A stretch of DNA of 37,647 nt from JAVVEH01 sp032251435 (GTDB lineage Bacteria; Verrucomicrobiota; Lentisphaeria; Oligosphaerales; MVZH01). Location of the stretch: NCBI GenBank assembly GCA_032251435.1, contig JAVVEH010000041.1:1-37647 (forward strand), given 5' to 3'. Below the pieces are notes generated by a model. It had not been told where the DNA came from. It saw nothing but the letters and a program-made list of their open reading frames with translations, and did not search any database. This document shows, one piece after another, positions 1 through 8,717 of this stretch. Each line of letters starts with the position of its first letter. The first letter of the stretch is position 1. The position numbers and the translations under genes were made by a program.

Positions 1-548
1 AAGAAGCGTTTTGATGATTCGGGAGCCGGGCTGGTGTCATTCCGACAGTTGGGAGTTCAATGATCGGCATGTCCCGAATTTTAATTGGGGGGGATATCAT
101 TTCGCATTCGCGCACGGCAGTTCCTGCCTCTGAGACCGCGGGGACCGCGGAATCCAGAAACCGTTTTGTGACCTGATTCTTTGCCTGATGGGTAAGGCGG
201 CTGAAACCGGGCGCAAGTCAGTTCCGCAGGCATCCCTTCCACATTCCGAAGAGCGGCGGATATACTATCACCAAAACCGCGCCCGCGTAAGCACAACACG
301 GGACATTGGCAACATGACCGCAAACCGTCCATTCGGCATCGAAATCGGGATCGCTGTGCCCGCCTCTCCGATTTCGACAGCGATTTCGATTGGGAAGACA
401 TCGGAATAGCTACGGGACGGACTTGCGCCTATTTCCCCCATTCCGGTTTGAGTATTAAGCCTTTACGGGTTACATTCCACCTCTGCTAATATCAGTCACG
501 CCTGATGGTAAACCCATCGACATTCAGACATCATTAGAGGATTCCATC
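1..548. other. Noncoding leader region before ilvD
   Basis: I see no convincing gene here. The short open frames have no recognisable protein character and no good ribosome binding site. The stretch holds an inverted copy (140-156) of the GC-rich repeat that recurs at 7699-7797, and an imperfect inverted repeat at 338-390. A possible promoter for ilvD is a TAATAT at 487-492 with TTTACG at 462-467, but the 19-base spacing is long, so this is only a weak suggestion. Confidence 0.55.
338..390. repeat. Imperfect inverted repeat upstream of ilvD
   Basis: The left arm at 338-357 begins ATCGAAATCG and ends GCTGT. The right arm at 377-390 reads ACAGCGATTTCGAT. The arms are complementary except for six bases missing from the right arm, giving a stem with a bulge. 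It could be an intergenic repeat element or an RNA hairpin; no function can be assigned. Confidence 0.4.
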
Positions 549-2414
549 ATGACCGCACCCGGAAAACTCCGCAGTTCTCAAACCACTTCCGGCCGTAAAA
601 TGGCGGGGGCGCGCGCGCTTTGGCGGGCCACCGGCATGACGGATGAGGACTTTGGCAAACCGATTATCGCCATCGCCAATTCCTTCACCCAGTTTGTTCC
701 CGGCCATGTTCACCTGCACAGTTACGGTCAAATGATGCGTAAGCTGATTCATGACGCCGGTGGCGTGGGCGTGGAATTTAACACCATCGCCATTGATGAC
801 GGTATCGCCATGGGGCACGGCGGCATGCTTTATTCTCTGCCCAGCCGCGAACTCATCGCCGACAGTGTCGAATACATGGTCAACGCCCACTGCGCGGACG
901 CCTTGATCTGCATTTCCAGTTGTGACAAGATCACGCCGGGCATGCTGATGGCCGCCATGCGCGTGAATATCCCGACCATCTTCGTCACGGGCGGCCCCAT
1001 GGAAGCGGGAAAAGCCACCGTGAACGGCAAAGAAAAAACGCTGGATCTGGTGGATGCCATGGTGATGGCGGCCGACAGCGGCATCAGTGACGCGGATCTT
1101 CGGGACGTTGAAATACACGCTTGTCCCACCTGCGGTTCCTGTTCGGGCATGTTCACCGCTAACAGTATGAATTGCCTGACAGAAGCGCTGGGCATGGCGT
1201 TCCCGGGCAACGGGACGCTGCTGGCCACTCACAAGCTGCGGCGGGAATTGTTCGAAGACGCGGCGGTGCGGATTGTTGACATGTGCGAACAATGGTATAT
1301 GAACGGCGACGCGTCGGTTCTCCCGCAAAGCATCGCCAGTTTCGGGGCGTTTGAAAACGCCATGGCCCTGGATATCGCCATGGGCGGATCCACCAACACC
1401 GTGCTGCACATTCTGGCGGTCGCGCAGTCCGCGGGGGTCACATTCACGATGGCTGATATCGACCGGCTGTCCCGCAAAACGCCCTGCGTCTGCAAGGTCG
1501 CGCCTAGCAACAGCGTTCATATTGAGGATGTCAGCCGGGCTGGCGGCATCCCGACGATTATGGGTAAATTGATGGCCGCCGGATTGGTTAACGAGGATTG
1601 TCTGACCATTACCGGGGACACCATGGGCGCTCTGATTCGTAAACATGACATCCATCTTCAGGCCCCGGAATTGACCGAACAAGCCAAACGCCGCGCTCTC
1701 GCCGCGCCCGGTGGCAAATTTTGTCTGGAAGGGTTCGCTCAAGACAGCTACTATCCGGCGGCGGACATGGACACGGTCAAGGGCGCCATCCGTGATGTTG
1801 AAAGCGCCTATAGCCAGGACGGCGGACTGTGCGTGCTTTACGGCAACATCGCCCAAGACGGGTGTATTGTCAAAACCGCCGGTGTTGACAGCGGTATTTT
1901 GACATTCAAAGGCACGGCGGTGGTCTGTGACTCGCAGGAGCAGGCCATTGACACCATTCTGGATGAGAGCAAAGTTCAGCCGGGCAGCGTGGTTATCATC
2001 CGCTATGAAGGCCCTCGGGGCGGACCGGGGATGCAGGAAATGCTCTACCCGACATCGTATTTGAAATCCCGTCATATTGACAAGCAGTGCGCGTTGATCA
2101 CTGATGGACGCTTCAGCGGCGGCACCTCCGGCTTGTCCATCGGCCATGTGTCTCCCGAAGCTGAGGAAGGCGGCAATATTGGCTTACTGGAGGATGGCGA
2201 CATGATCGAAATTAACATTCCAGAACGGACCATCAACGCGCTGCTGACTGATGAGGAACTGGCGGCCCGGCGGTCGGCCATGGAGGCCAAGGGGGCCGCG
2301 GCGTTTAAACCCGCCCGGGACCGCCAGGTGTCTCCCGCCCTGCAGGCTTACGGGTTGATGGCCACATCGGCGGCCAATGGCGCCATGCGGGATATCGCCA
2401 AGTTGATCAAATAA
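549..2414 (+). CDS. ilvD: Dihydroxy-acid dehydratase
   Basis: Converts 2,3-dihydroxy-3-methylbutanoate or -pentanoate to the matching 2-oxo acids, the penultimate step of valine and isoleucine synthesis. It is a cytoplasmic iron-sulfur enzyme. The 621 residues match the usual IlvD length of about 615. The CISSCDK motif (Cys125), CPTCGSC (Cys192, 195, 198), the VPGHVHL segment near residue 50 and the GGPMEAGK stretch near 148-155 all follow the Escherichia coli type. That type carries an oxygen-sensitive [4Fe-4S] cluster, and the first motif lacks the extra cysteine of the [2Fe-2S] type. The start is supported by AGAGGA about eight bases upstream of the ATG. The BCAA-related avtA lies about 10 kb away rather than in the same operon. 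Confidence 0.97.
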   Translation: MTAPGKLRSSQTTSGRKMAGARALWRATGMTDEDFGKPIIAIANSFTQFVPGHVHLHSYGQMMRKLIHDAGGVGVEFNTIAIDDGIAMGHGGMLYSLPSRELIADSVEYMVNAHCADALICISSCDKITPGMLMAAMRVNIPTIFVTGGPMEAGKATVNGKEKTLDLVDAMVMAADSGISDADLRDVEIHACPTCGSCSGMFTANSMNCLTEALGMAFPGNGTLLATHKLRRELFEDAAVRIVDMCEQWYMNGDASVLPQSIASFGAFENAMALDIAMGGSTNTVLHILAVAQSAGVTFTMADIDRLSRKTPCVCKVAPSNSVHIEDVSRAGGIPTIMGKLMAAGLVNEDCLTITGDTMGALIRKHDIHLQAPELTEQAKRRALAAPGGKFCLEGFAQDSYYPAADMDTVKGAIRDVESAYSQDGGLCVLYGNIAQDGCIVKTAGVDSGILTFKGTAVVCDSQEQAIDTILDESKVQPGSVVIIRYEGPRGGPGMQEMLYPTSYLKSRHIDKQCALITDGRFSGGTSGLSIGHVSPEAEEGGNIGLLEDGDMIEINIPERTINALLTDEELAARRSAMEAKGAAAFKPARDRQVSPALQAYGLMATSAANGAMRDIAKLIK

Positions 2415-2489
2415 ACAGTCGGCCCGATGTCTCCGTGTCAAGCGGGCCGCCCAGCGATTCTGAGCCATAAAACTGAAAGGACGCGGCAC

Positions 2490-2993
2490 ATGGAATTTTA
2501 TGATGTGATTAAACAACGGCGGAGTGTCCGCGGGTATTCGGACCGACCTGTGGAGGATGACAAACTGGAGCGCGTTCTGGAAGCCGTCCGGCAGGCGCCC
2601 ACCGCCTGCAACCGGCAACCGTTTCGGTTTCTGGTGATTAAAGACCCGGCTCAAAAAGCCAAGGTGTGCGAGGCGTATCCGCAGCCGTGGATGAAAGCCG
2701 CCCCGCTGGTGGTGGTGGCGTTGGGAAACCGTGAGAAAGCCTGGCACCGGTTAAACGGTGTCAGCGCTCATGTGATTGATGTGTCTATCGCCATGGAGCA
2801 CCTGGTGCTGGCCGCCACTGCCGAAGGTTTGGCGACCTGCTGGGTCTGCGCCTTCGACCAGGAAAAACTACACGCCAAAATGGGCATTGGCGCCGAGTGG
2901 GATGTGGTGGCGATGACCCCGTTGGGATACGGCACGATGACTCCAAAAGAGCCCCCGCGTAAAACCCGGAACGAATTATTCGCGGTCATCTGA
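2490..2993 (+). CDS. Nitroreductase family protein
   Basis: An FMN-dependent oxidoreductase of the nitroreductase fold; the physiological substrate cannot be told from sequence. The N-terminus MEFYDVIKQRRSVRGY has the family's RRSVR signature (Arg10-Ser12 region) for FMN phosphate binding. It is followed by QAPTACNRQPFRF, the cofactor loop, and a C-terminal GYGTMTPKEPPRK close to the usual ending. At 167 residues it is a compact member. I chose the ATG at 2490 over an upstream in-frame ATG at 2427 because AAGGA precedes it at good spacing and the family motif begins at once. It follows ilvD by 75 bp on the same strand and may be co-transcribed. Confidence 0.88.
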   Translation: MEFYDVIKQRRSVRGYSDRPVEDDKLERVLEAVRQAPTACNRQPFRFLVIKDPAQKAKVCEAYPQPWMKAAPLVVVALGNREKAWHRLNGVSAHVIDVSIAMEHLVLAATAEGLATCWVCAFDQEKLHAKMGIGAEWDVVAMTPLGYGTMTPKEPPRKTRNELFAVI

Positions 2994-3025
2994 TCCGCGC
3001 TCAATAGCAAAGTGTTCGCCATTTC

Positions 3026-4294
3026 ATGATAAAACACACCGATAGCTCTGTGATTCTCGGCCATGACGACGGGTTTTGGACAGCGGAGCATCATTCCGAG
3101 TCAGGGGCCGGCCCCGTCTCCATCAGCCTGGGCGATGACACGCTGGTCAAGGATTGCGGGTTTCATATTGACGACCTGACCCCTGATTGCGCGGTGTTGG
3201 AAAAATTCCGCGCCTATCATCGGGGCGGCGCCGCCGTGGTTGAGGCGAAAGGCGTGTTTCCGTTTGGCAATGAGATTCGTTTTTCGCACGTTTGCCGGTA
3301 CGCCGCCAACCACGCGCGCTTCACGTTTGATTTTAACTGGCCCAAAAACACCGACGTGAAACGGCATTTGGGCCTGGGGGACATCTTTTTACCTGGTGAA
3401 TGGCGGCGACTGTTGATCCTTCCTCCCGCTCCGCCGTTGGGCGGCGCCCCGAAACCCGTCTGGCGGGAGATTCCCCCCGCGGCATCGAAAAACCTGATGC
3501 TCGGGCACTGGCACAGCCCGCCGCTGGCCGTGGTTTTCGAACGTCCGGACGGCACCCGTCTCGAAGTCGGCACGGGCAGTGATATCTGGCGCTGGCAGAA
3601 CAGTTTTGGCGCCGGCCCTGAGAACGGCAGTTATAAGATTATTCTTGAGGCGGACGGCATCCGCTTCACTCGCGAACCACTGATGTGCTGCGCGCCGTTC
3701 ACGCCCCCGCCCCGCCAGGCGCGGTTTACTTGGTATATGGCCTGGCATGGCAAACAGATGCCCGCATGGAAGAGTCAGCGGGTGGACACGCCTTTGTCAC
3801 TGGATAGATCCAAAAAACTCTCACTGCCGGAAACCATGGAAGACGGCCAGGCCTTTTCCATCGATTTAGCGGCGTTGGTGGTGCCGGCGGCGATGCGGAA
3901 ATCTCTGAGCGCGGCCGATTTTATCCGGGGAAAAACCAGTGGAACCGCCTGTTGGGAAAGCAACGCCGCGAACAAGATGGTCCGCGCGTTTATCCGCCAA
4001 TTGGCGGCGAAATATGACGGCGGCGAGTTGCGCTTAAAGGGGTTGCTGCCCCAAGTGTGTTTCGTGCCTGGCCATGTGGACCGGAAAGCTGAGAACGGTA
4101 TTGTTCATTGGGACATGGGCGCGATTCTCGACTTGACCACCTGGGCGCGCCGGACGCTGGGAGACACCTGGGCGCTCCGGCTGGAAAACCGGCTGGTGGA
4201 CACGCTTCCCTCTCTCCGGGGCATTGAGTTGGCCAATGGCTTTGATCCGGATGAAGTGATTGAGGCGGACGATGTCTGGGAAAGCGAGTCCTGA
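3026..4294 (+). CDS. Hypothetical protein, 422 residues
   Basis: I do not recognise the family. The reading frame is long, lies between two clear genes on the same strand, and shares their codon preferences, so it is very likely real. The protein has no signal peptide and no membrane segment. It is rich in tryptophan, glycine and proline turns and in alternating polar and hydrophobic stretches, suggesting a largely beta-sheet fold; a carbohydrate-related beta-sandwich is possible but unproven. It starts 32 bp after the nitroreductase and ends about 60 bp before the M16C peptidase, so all three could be in one transcript. No strong ribosome binding site is visible at the ATG. Confidence 0.75.
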   Translation: MIKHTDSSVILGHDDGFWTAEHHSESGAGPVSISLGDDTLVKDCGFHIDDLTPDCAVLEKFRAYHRGGAAVVEAKGVFPFGNEIRFSHVCRYAANHARFTFDFNWPKNTDVKRHLGLGDIFLPGEWRRLLILPPAPPLGGAPKPVWREIPPAASKNLMLGHWHSPPLAVVFERPDGTRLEVGTGSDIWRWQNSFGAGPENGSYKIILEADGIRFTREPLMCCAPFTPPPRQARFTWYMAWHGKQMPAWKSQRVDTPLSLDRSKKLSLPETMEDGQAFSIDLAALVVPAAMRKSLSAADFIRGKTSGTACWESNAANKMVRAFIRQLAAKYDGGELRLKGLLPQVCFVPGHVDRKAENGIVHWDMGAILDLTTWARRTLGDTWALRLENRLVDTLPSLRGIELANGFDPDEVIEADDVWESES

Positions 4295-4353
4295 TTTTTC
4301 ACCATGAACTTTTACGCCATTCGCACCATTTAGCTGAGAACCAAGGACTAATC

Positions 4354-7317
4354 ATGCCACACATTTTACCCCCCGTGCTGGAGGTCGGTCAGACCTGTCA
4401 CGGCTTCATCGTTGAGGACATCACTGTTCTGGACACCATGTTCATGACCGCGTACCGGCTGGCGCACAAGCGCACCGGGGCCAAAGCGCTGCATTTTCAT
4501 TGTCAGGATGACGAATGCCTGTTTTCCATCAATTTCCCCACTCCGCCGGAAGACGACACAGGGTTGCCCCACATTATGGAGCACTCGGTGCTGAGCGGAT
4601 CCGAGCGGTTTCCGGTCCGGGATCCGTTCTTTGAAATGTACAAAATGAGCATGGCGACATTCATCAACGCCATGACCGGCGCGGATATGACCTATTATCC
4701 CGTCTGCAGCAATGTCAAGAAAGATTTGTTCAATCTGGCCACGGTCTATTTTGACGCGGTTTTTCACCCCTTGCTGACCCCGGAGACCTTTAAGCGGGAA
4801 GGGCATCACGCGGTGCCCGCGGATTCGGAGAACCCCACCGGGGCCCTGTCCATCAATGGGATTGTGTATAATGAGATGAAGGCCGCCTTTTCCAAGCCGG
4901 AAGCCCGGCTCGGGCGAATCGCCTTCCGGCAGTTGTTTCCCGGAACGTGTTACGGCAACGAATCCGGCGGCGACCCGGTCGCGATTCCGGATCTGACCTA
5001 TGAGGGTTTTCTGGCGTTCCACGATCAATGGTATCATCCGTCCAACGCCCATTTTGTCTTCTATGGCGAGGTGCCGCCCGCCGATTATCTGGCGTTTCTG
5101 GAACCCCGGCTGGCCAGATTTGACAAGCGCTCAGTCACGGTGAATTTCGGTGAGATCCAACGATGGACGGCCCCTGTTCAGCTTGTGGACAGTTACGATA
5201 TCGGTGACGAGGATCCCGCCGAGCGGACGTTTCATCAAATCAATTGGCAGGTTCCTCTGGACATGAATCCCCGTGAGATGGTGCTGATGGAAATCTTGGG
5301 CATTGTCCTGGTGGGTGATGACGCGGCGCCTCTCAAGAAAGCGATCATTGACGCTGGTCTAGGCAGTGATCTGTTGCCGTCGGGAATGATGCAGGTGGGC
5401 AGGGACGGCATGTTCTGTGTCGGGATTCGGGGCAGTGAAAAGGATCGGGGAGACGCTTTCCGGGAGTTGGTTCTGGCCGAGCTGGACAAGATTGTGAAAG
5501 ACGGCGTGGATCCGGAGTTAGTGGAAACGGCCTTTCAACGTTTCAGCTACAGTATCCGGGAAATTCAGCATTCCCAGCCGCTGCATGTCGCTGACAACGC
5601 GCTTTCCGCCTGGATTCAAGGCGCGGACCCATTACTTTTCCTTTCCTTGCAAAACGTTCTGGACGAATGCCGGGAGGCCTGCCGCAAGGATCCCGCGGTT
5701 CTGCTCAATATCCTTGAGGAAAAATTGCTCGCCAATCCTCACCGGCTGGATGTCTGCATGGCTCCCGATGCCGAGTGGAAAGCGAAGACGGACGCGGAGT
5801 TCGCGGAACGCATGGCCGACTGGCGGGCTCAGCTCAGTGATGATGACATGTGTAAGCTGGCGCGCCAGGCCGAAGAACTTCAACAGGAGGCTGGCACGGC
5901 GAACTCGCCCGAAGCGCTGGCCACACTCCCGCAACTAAAGCGTGAGGACTTGCCCGCTGAGCCGCGGTTTATTCCAACGGTGGAAAAAACGCTGTCCACG
6001 GGTAACCTTTTTATGCGGAACGATGTCTTTTCCAATGGTGTGAATTATCTGGAAGTCTACATTGATTTGGACGGCTTGCCAGCGGACCTGTGGATCAGCG
6101 TTCCCCGGTATGTGGAGACCCTGAAACGTCTGGGCGCGGCCGGCGATGATTTCGCCACGATGGCCCGCCGCACATCCGCCGCCACGGGCGGTTTCAATGT
6201 CCACACCAGTTACGCCGGGCACACCGTGCGGGACGGGGTCACCCGCAAAGGGATTGTCATCACGCTTAAAGCTCTGGACGAACAGATGCCGAGGGCGCTG
6301 GATATTCTCCGGGACCGCCTGTTTGAGCCCGATCCCACGGACAAACCCCGGTTTAAGGACGTTCTCAACCAAGGCCTCTCGCGGATGCGGACCGGTCTGG
6401 TCAATGGCGGTCCCGCGACCCCGTTGACCCAAATTCGGGCCGGCCGGACGGAAGTCGGTTTTCTCCAGGAGCAAACGACTGGATTGTCCCAGTATCGGGA
6501 AATTAAGCGGCTGGTTGACGCCTTTGACAGCGGGTTTGACACCGTGGTCGACCAGGTGACGCGGATCGCTCAGTTTGTCCGCTCCCGGCGGCGGTTTACC
6601 GTCAGCTTCACGGGCAGCGATCACGCCGCCGCGTTATGCGAAGACACGATGACGCGATGGTTTGATGAGATGCCGGACACCCCCCTGGCGCTGGTTTCCA
6701 CCGGGTTTGTTCCGGTTCCGGGCATTCAGCGGCTCGGTTTTATCGGTCCCATGCAAGTGGCGCACTGCGCTCAGATTTTGCCCGCCCGTCATAGTTCCGA
6801 TCCTGAATCCTCTCTCCTGAGTCTGGCCATGGCCATGCTGAGAGTGGATTACATGGTGAGCGAATGTCGTTTTAAAGGCAACGCGTACGGCGCGAATTGC
6901 TCCTATGACGGCCGCTCCATCAATCTGTCAACCTATGCGGATCCCCATGTGAAACGCACCTTGGATGTGTTTCAAGGCCTTGTCGATTATGTCCGCTTGG
7001 TTCCGTGGACGGATGTGGAAGTCACCCGCGGCATGATCAGCACGGCGAAAAGCGTCATCCGCCCCATCCGCCCCGAAGACGCCACCGCTTCCGCGCTGAC
7101 CGCCTGGATCACCGGGGAAACCCACGCTGTCCGCCGCGAACGCTACCGGGTGCTCCGGGAAGCCACGCCGGGCCACTTGAAAGCCGTCTTGCTGGATGTG
7201 TTGGAAAGCGGTTTTCAAAACGCGCCGGTGGCTGTCCTCTCCAATCGGGATAAATTGGAAAAAGCGAATGCCGAACTCGGCGAAAACGCACTGGTGCTGA
7301 CGGATCTAGTCGATTAG
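4354..7317 (+). CDS. M16C family zinc metallopeptidase (presequence protease-like)
   Basis: A large pitrilysin/insulinase-superfamily peptidase. Members of this subfamily degrade short unfolded peptides inside a closed chamber formed by two halves of the chain. The inverted zinc motif HIMEH (His73, Glu76, His77) is present, and the third ligand is probably Glu174 in VYNEMKAAF. The 987 residues match the usual 950-1050 of PreP-type enzymes, with the inactive half in the C-terminal part. There is no signal peptide, so it is probably cytoplasmic. The ATG is preceded by AAGGA with eight-base spacing. The gene is followed after 28 bp by a small charged protein that is probably translated from the same message. 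Confidence 0.93.
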   Translation: MPHILPPVLEVGQTCHGFIVEDITVLDTMFMTAYRLAHKRTGAKALHFHCQDDECLFSINFPTPPEDDTGLPHIMEHSVLSGSERFPVRDPFFEMYKMSMATFINAMTGADMTYYPVCSNVKKDLFNLATVYFDAVFHPLLTPETFKREGHHAVPADSENPTGALSINGIVYNEMKAAFSKPEARLGRIAFRQLFPGTCYGNESGGDPVAIPDLTYEGFLAFHDQWYHPSNAHFVFYGEVPPADYLAFLEPRLARFDKRSVTVNFGEIQRWTAPVQLVDSYDIGDEDPAERTFHQINWQVPLDMNPREMVLMEILGIVLVGDDAAPLKKAIIDAGLGSDLLPSGMMQVGRDGMFCVGIRGSEKDRGDAFRELVLAELDKIVKDGVDPELVETAFQRFSYSIREIQHSQPLHVADNALSAWIQGADPLLFLSLQNVLDECREACRKDPAVLLNILEEKLLANPHRLDVCMAPDAEWKAKTDAEFAERMADWRAQLSDDDMCKLARQAEELQQEAGTANSPEALATLPQLKREDLPAEPRFIPTVEKTLSTGNLFMRNDVFSNGVNYLEVYIDLDGLPADLWISVPRYVETLKRLGAAGDDFATMARRTSAATGGFNVHTSYAGHTVRDGVTRKGIVITLKALDEQMPRALDILRDRLFEPDPTDKPRFKDVLNQGLSRMRTGLVNGGPATPLTQIRAGRTEVGFLQEQTTGLSQYREIKRLVDAFDSGFDTVVDQVTRIAQFVRSRRRFTVSFTGSDHAAALCEDTMTRWFDEMPDTPLALVSTGFVPVPGIQRLGFIGPMQVAHCAQILPARHSSDPESSLLSLAMAMLRVDYMVSECRFKGNAYGANCSYDGRSINLSTYADPHVKRTLDVFQGLVDYVRLVPWTDVEVTRGMISTAKSVIRPIRPEDATASALTAWITGETHAVRRERYRVLREATPGHLKAVLLDVLESGFQNAPVAVLSNRDKLEKANAELGENALVLTDLVD

Positions 7318-7345
7318 CCCCGCTACGGCGAAAGGTGGATAAATC

Positions 7346-7627
7346 ATGAAAAGCGCTTTTGAACTGGCCATGGAAAAATATGATGAGGACCCGGTGGAGG
7401 CATTGACACCGGAGCAAAAGGAACAGCTGGCGGAAATCGACCGAAAGTTTGACGCGAAGATCGCCGCGGCTAAAATCCGCACCGAGCCGAAAATTCTGAC
7501 CCTGAGCAGGGATGAAGCCAGTCAATTACGGGCGGAGCTGGCCGTGGAACTGGCGGGATACAACGACGCCCGGGAACGCCAGAAAGAAAAACTCCGCGCC
7601 GGCTTCACCCATCCCGGCGGAGCGTGA
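7346..7627 (+). CDS. Small charged helical hypothetical protein
   Basis: A 93-residue acidic and basic protein, predicted mainly helical, with many Glu, Lys and Ala residues and the stretch EQLAEIDRKFDAKIAAAK. It has no signal peptide or membrane segment. The ATG has AAAGGTGG upstream at suitable spacing, and the gene starts 28 bp after the M16C peptidase stop, so it is most likely the last gene of that operon. I do not recognise a named domain. It could be a small conserved protein of the DUF type. Confidence 0.75.
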   Translation: MKSAFELAMEKYDEDPVEALTPEQKEQLAEIDRKFDAKIAAAKIRTEPKILTLSRDEASQLRAELAVELAGYNDARERQKEKLRAGFTHPGGA

Positions 7628-7808
7628 GAGAGTGACGGGACCAGCCCGCCCTTCGGGGGCGCGCGAAAAAGACAACCCGCTCCGCAGTCAAGAGAGATTT
7701 TGGATTCCGCGGTCCCCGCGGCAAAAAGAGCGGCAGGGGACTGCCGGATCCAGAAGGCAGCGCCCGGTGCAAAACATAATTGGATTCCGCGGTCCCCTGT
7801 TGCTAAAG
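7628..7808. repeat. Intergenic repeat block GGATTCCGCGGTCCCC
   Basis: Lies between two convergent genes. GGATTCCGCGGTCCCC occurs at 7702-7717 and again at 7782-7797. Between them, at 7737-7752, is a degenerate inverted copy (13 of 16 positions). Either direct copy can fold with the middle one into a stem-loop. Another inverted copy is at 140-156. There is no uridine run for a standard terminator, but a bidirectional hairpin terminator or a dispersed genomic repeat would fit. Confidence 0.65.
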
Positions 7809-8717
7809 TCACCCGCGCAGGTGATCGTAGCCGGCGGCCGCGAAGGGGAAAGGTCTTCCCGCCGCGTCAACAACCCCGGCGGGCTCCTCGACAAACCAGC
7901 CGACAGGGGTCAGCGCGGGCTCCGCGAATGGCCAGTCCCGGAGGAGGGTGTCCACGGCCCCGGCCTTGACAGCGGCGAGCAATTCGTAATCCTCGCCGTC
8001 AGTCAGGACGTTCTCAAGGGTGAGTCCCGGCGCGCGGCGGGGGACCGCCTCGGCATCCAGCCGTAAACCGACACCGGACATGGCGCTCAGCCGCCCGGCG
8101 TCGAGTAACAGCCCGTCACTCACATCGATCATCGCGGTCACCGCGCCGCTGGCGGCCAGCCACTGCCCCTCCGCCAGCCGCGGGGAAAAACTCAAGTGGT
8201 GGCCACTGTCAACCGCTCCGCCAAAGGTTCCGGTCGCCAGTAAGACATCGCCGGGGCGGGCCCCGCCGCGGAGGACCGCCCGTTTTTTTTCCACCCGCCC
8301 GACAATCGTCAGACTGCCGACTTCATCAGTGGTTGTCCGGGCCAAATCCCCTCCGATCATATGCACATTTAAGAGCGCCGCCCGGTCAGCGATTCCGCGG
8401 AGCAGGCGGGCCTGCCATGCCGGGGACCGTTCCGGTGGCATGGCCAGTGACACCAGGCAAAAGAGAGGAACGCCGCCCATCGCGGCGATGTCGCTGAGAT
8501 TCCGGGCGAGTAGCTTACCGCCGATGGCTTCCGGTGATGGACGGTGGCGATCCACCTTGTAGTGACGGCCGCCGACAATCTGATCCACAGCCAAAAGCGT
8601 TAATGTGCCGTCGCCGTTGTCGATGGCGGCGCAATCATCCCCGGGGGGCACAACCACCGGCGGGGGGGGGGTGGGAAGCGAATGGAAAAGGTCGGCGAAA
8701 AAAGCGTCTTCAGTCAC
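7809..8717 (-). CDS. thiL: Thiamine-monophosphate kinase
   Basis: Phosphorylates thiamine monophosphate to thiamine diphosphate with ATP, the last step of cofactor synthesis. The family motifs are in order: VVPPGDDCAAI near residue 21 (ATP and metal binding), LAVDQIVGGRHY, KLLARNLSDIAAMGG, IGGDLARTTTDE and IDVSDGLLLDAG. The 302 residues are slightly short of the usual 310-330 but nothing essential is missing. Its start overlaps the end of metF by eight bases, so the two are translationally coupled and transcribed from upstream of metF. Its product is a cofactor of the transketolase encoded elsewhere in this window. Confidence 0.93.
   Translation of the reverse strand: MTEDAFFADLFHSLPTPPPPVVVPPGDDCAAIDNGDGTLTLLAVDQIVGGRHYKVDRHRPSPEAIGGKLLARNLSDIAAMGGVPLFCLVSLAMPPERSPAWQARLLRGIADRAALLNVHMIGGDLARTTTDEVGSLTIVGRVEKKRAVLRGGARPGDVLLATGTFGGAVDSGHHLSFSPRLAEGQWLAASGAVTAMIDVSDGLLLDAGRLSAMSGVGLRLDAEAVPRRAPGLTLENVLTDGEDYELLAAVKAGAVDTLLRDWPFAEPALTPVGWFVEEPAGVVDAAGRPFPFAAAGYDHLRG

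Noticed and set aside
188..409. Short plus-strand frame before ilvD
   Set aside because: Low protein character, overlaps an inverted repeat, and has no ribosome binding site.
534..2147. Long minus-strand frame opposite ilvD
   Set aside because: A shadow of the highly conserved ilvD gene; rich in His, Gly and Arg as expected of an antisense frame in GC-rich DNA.
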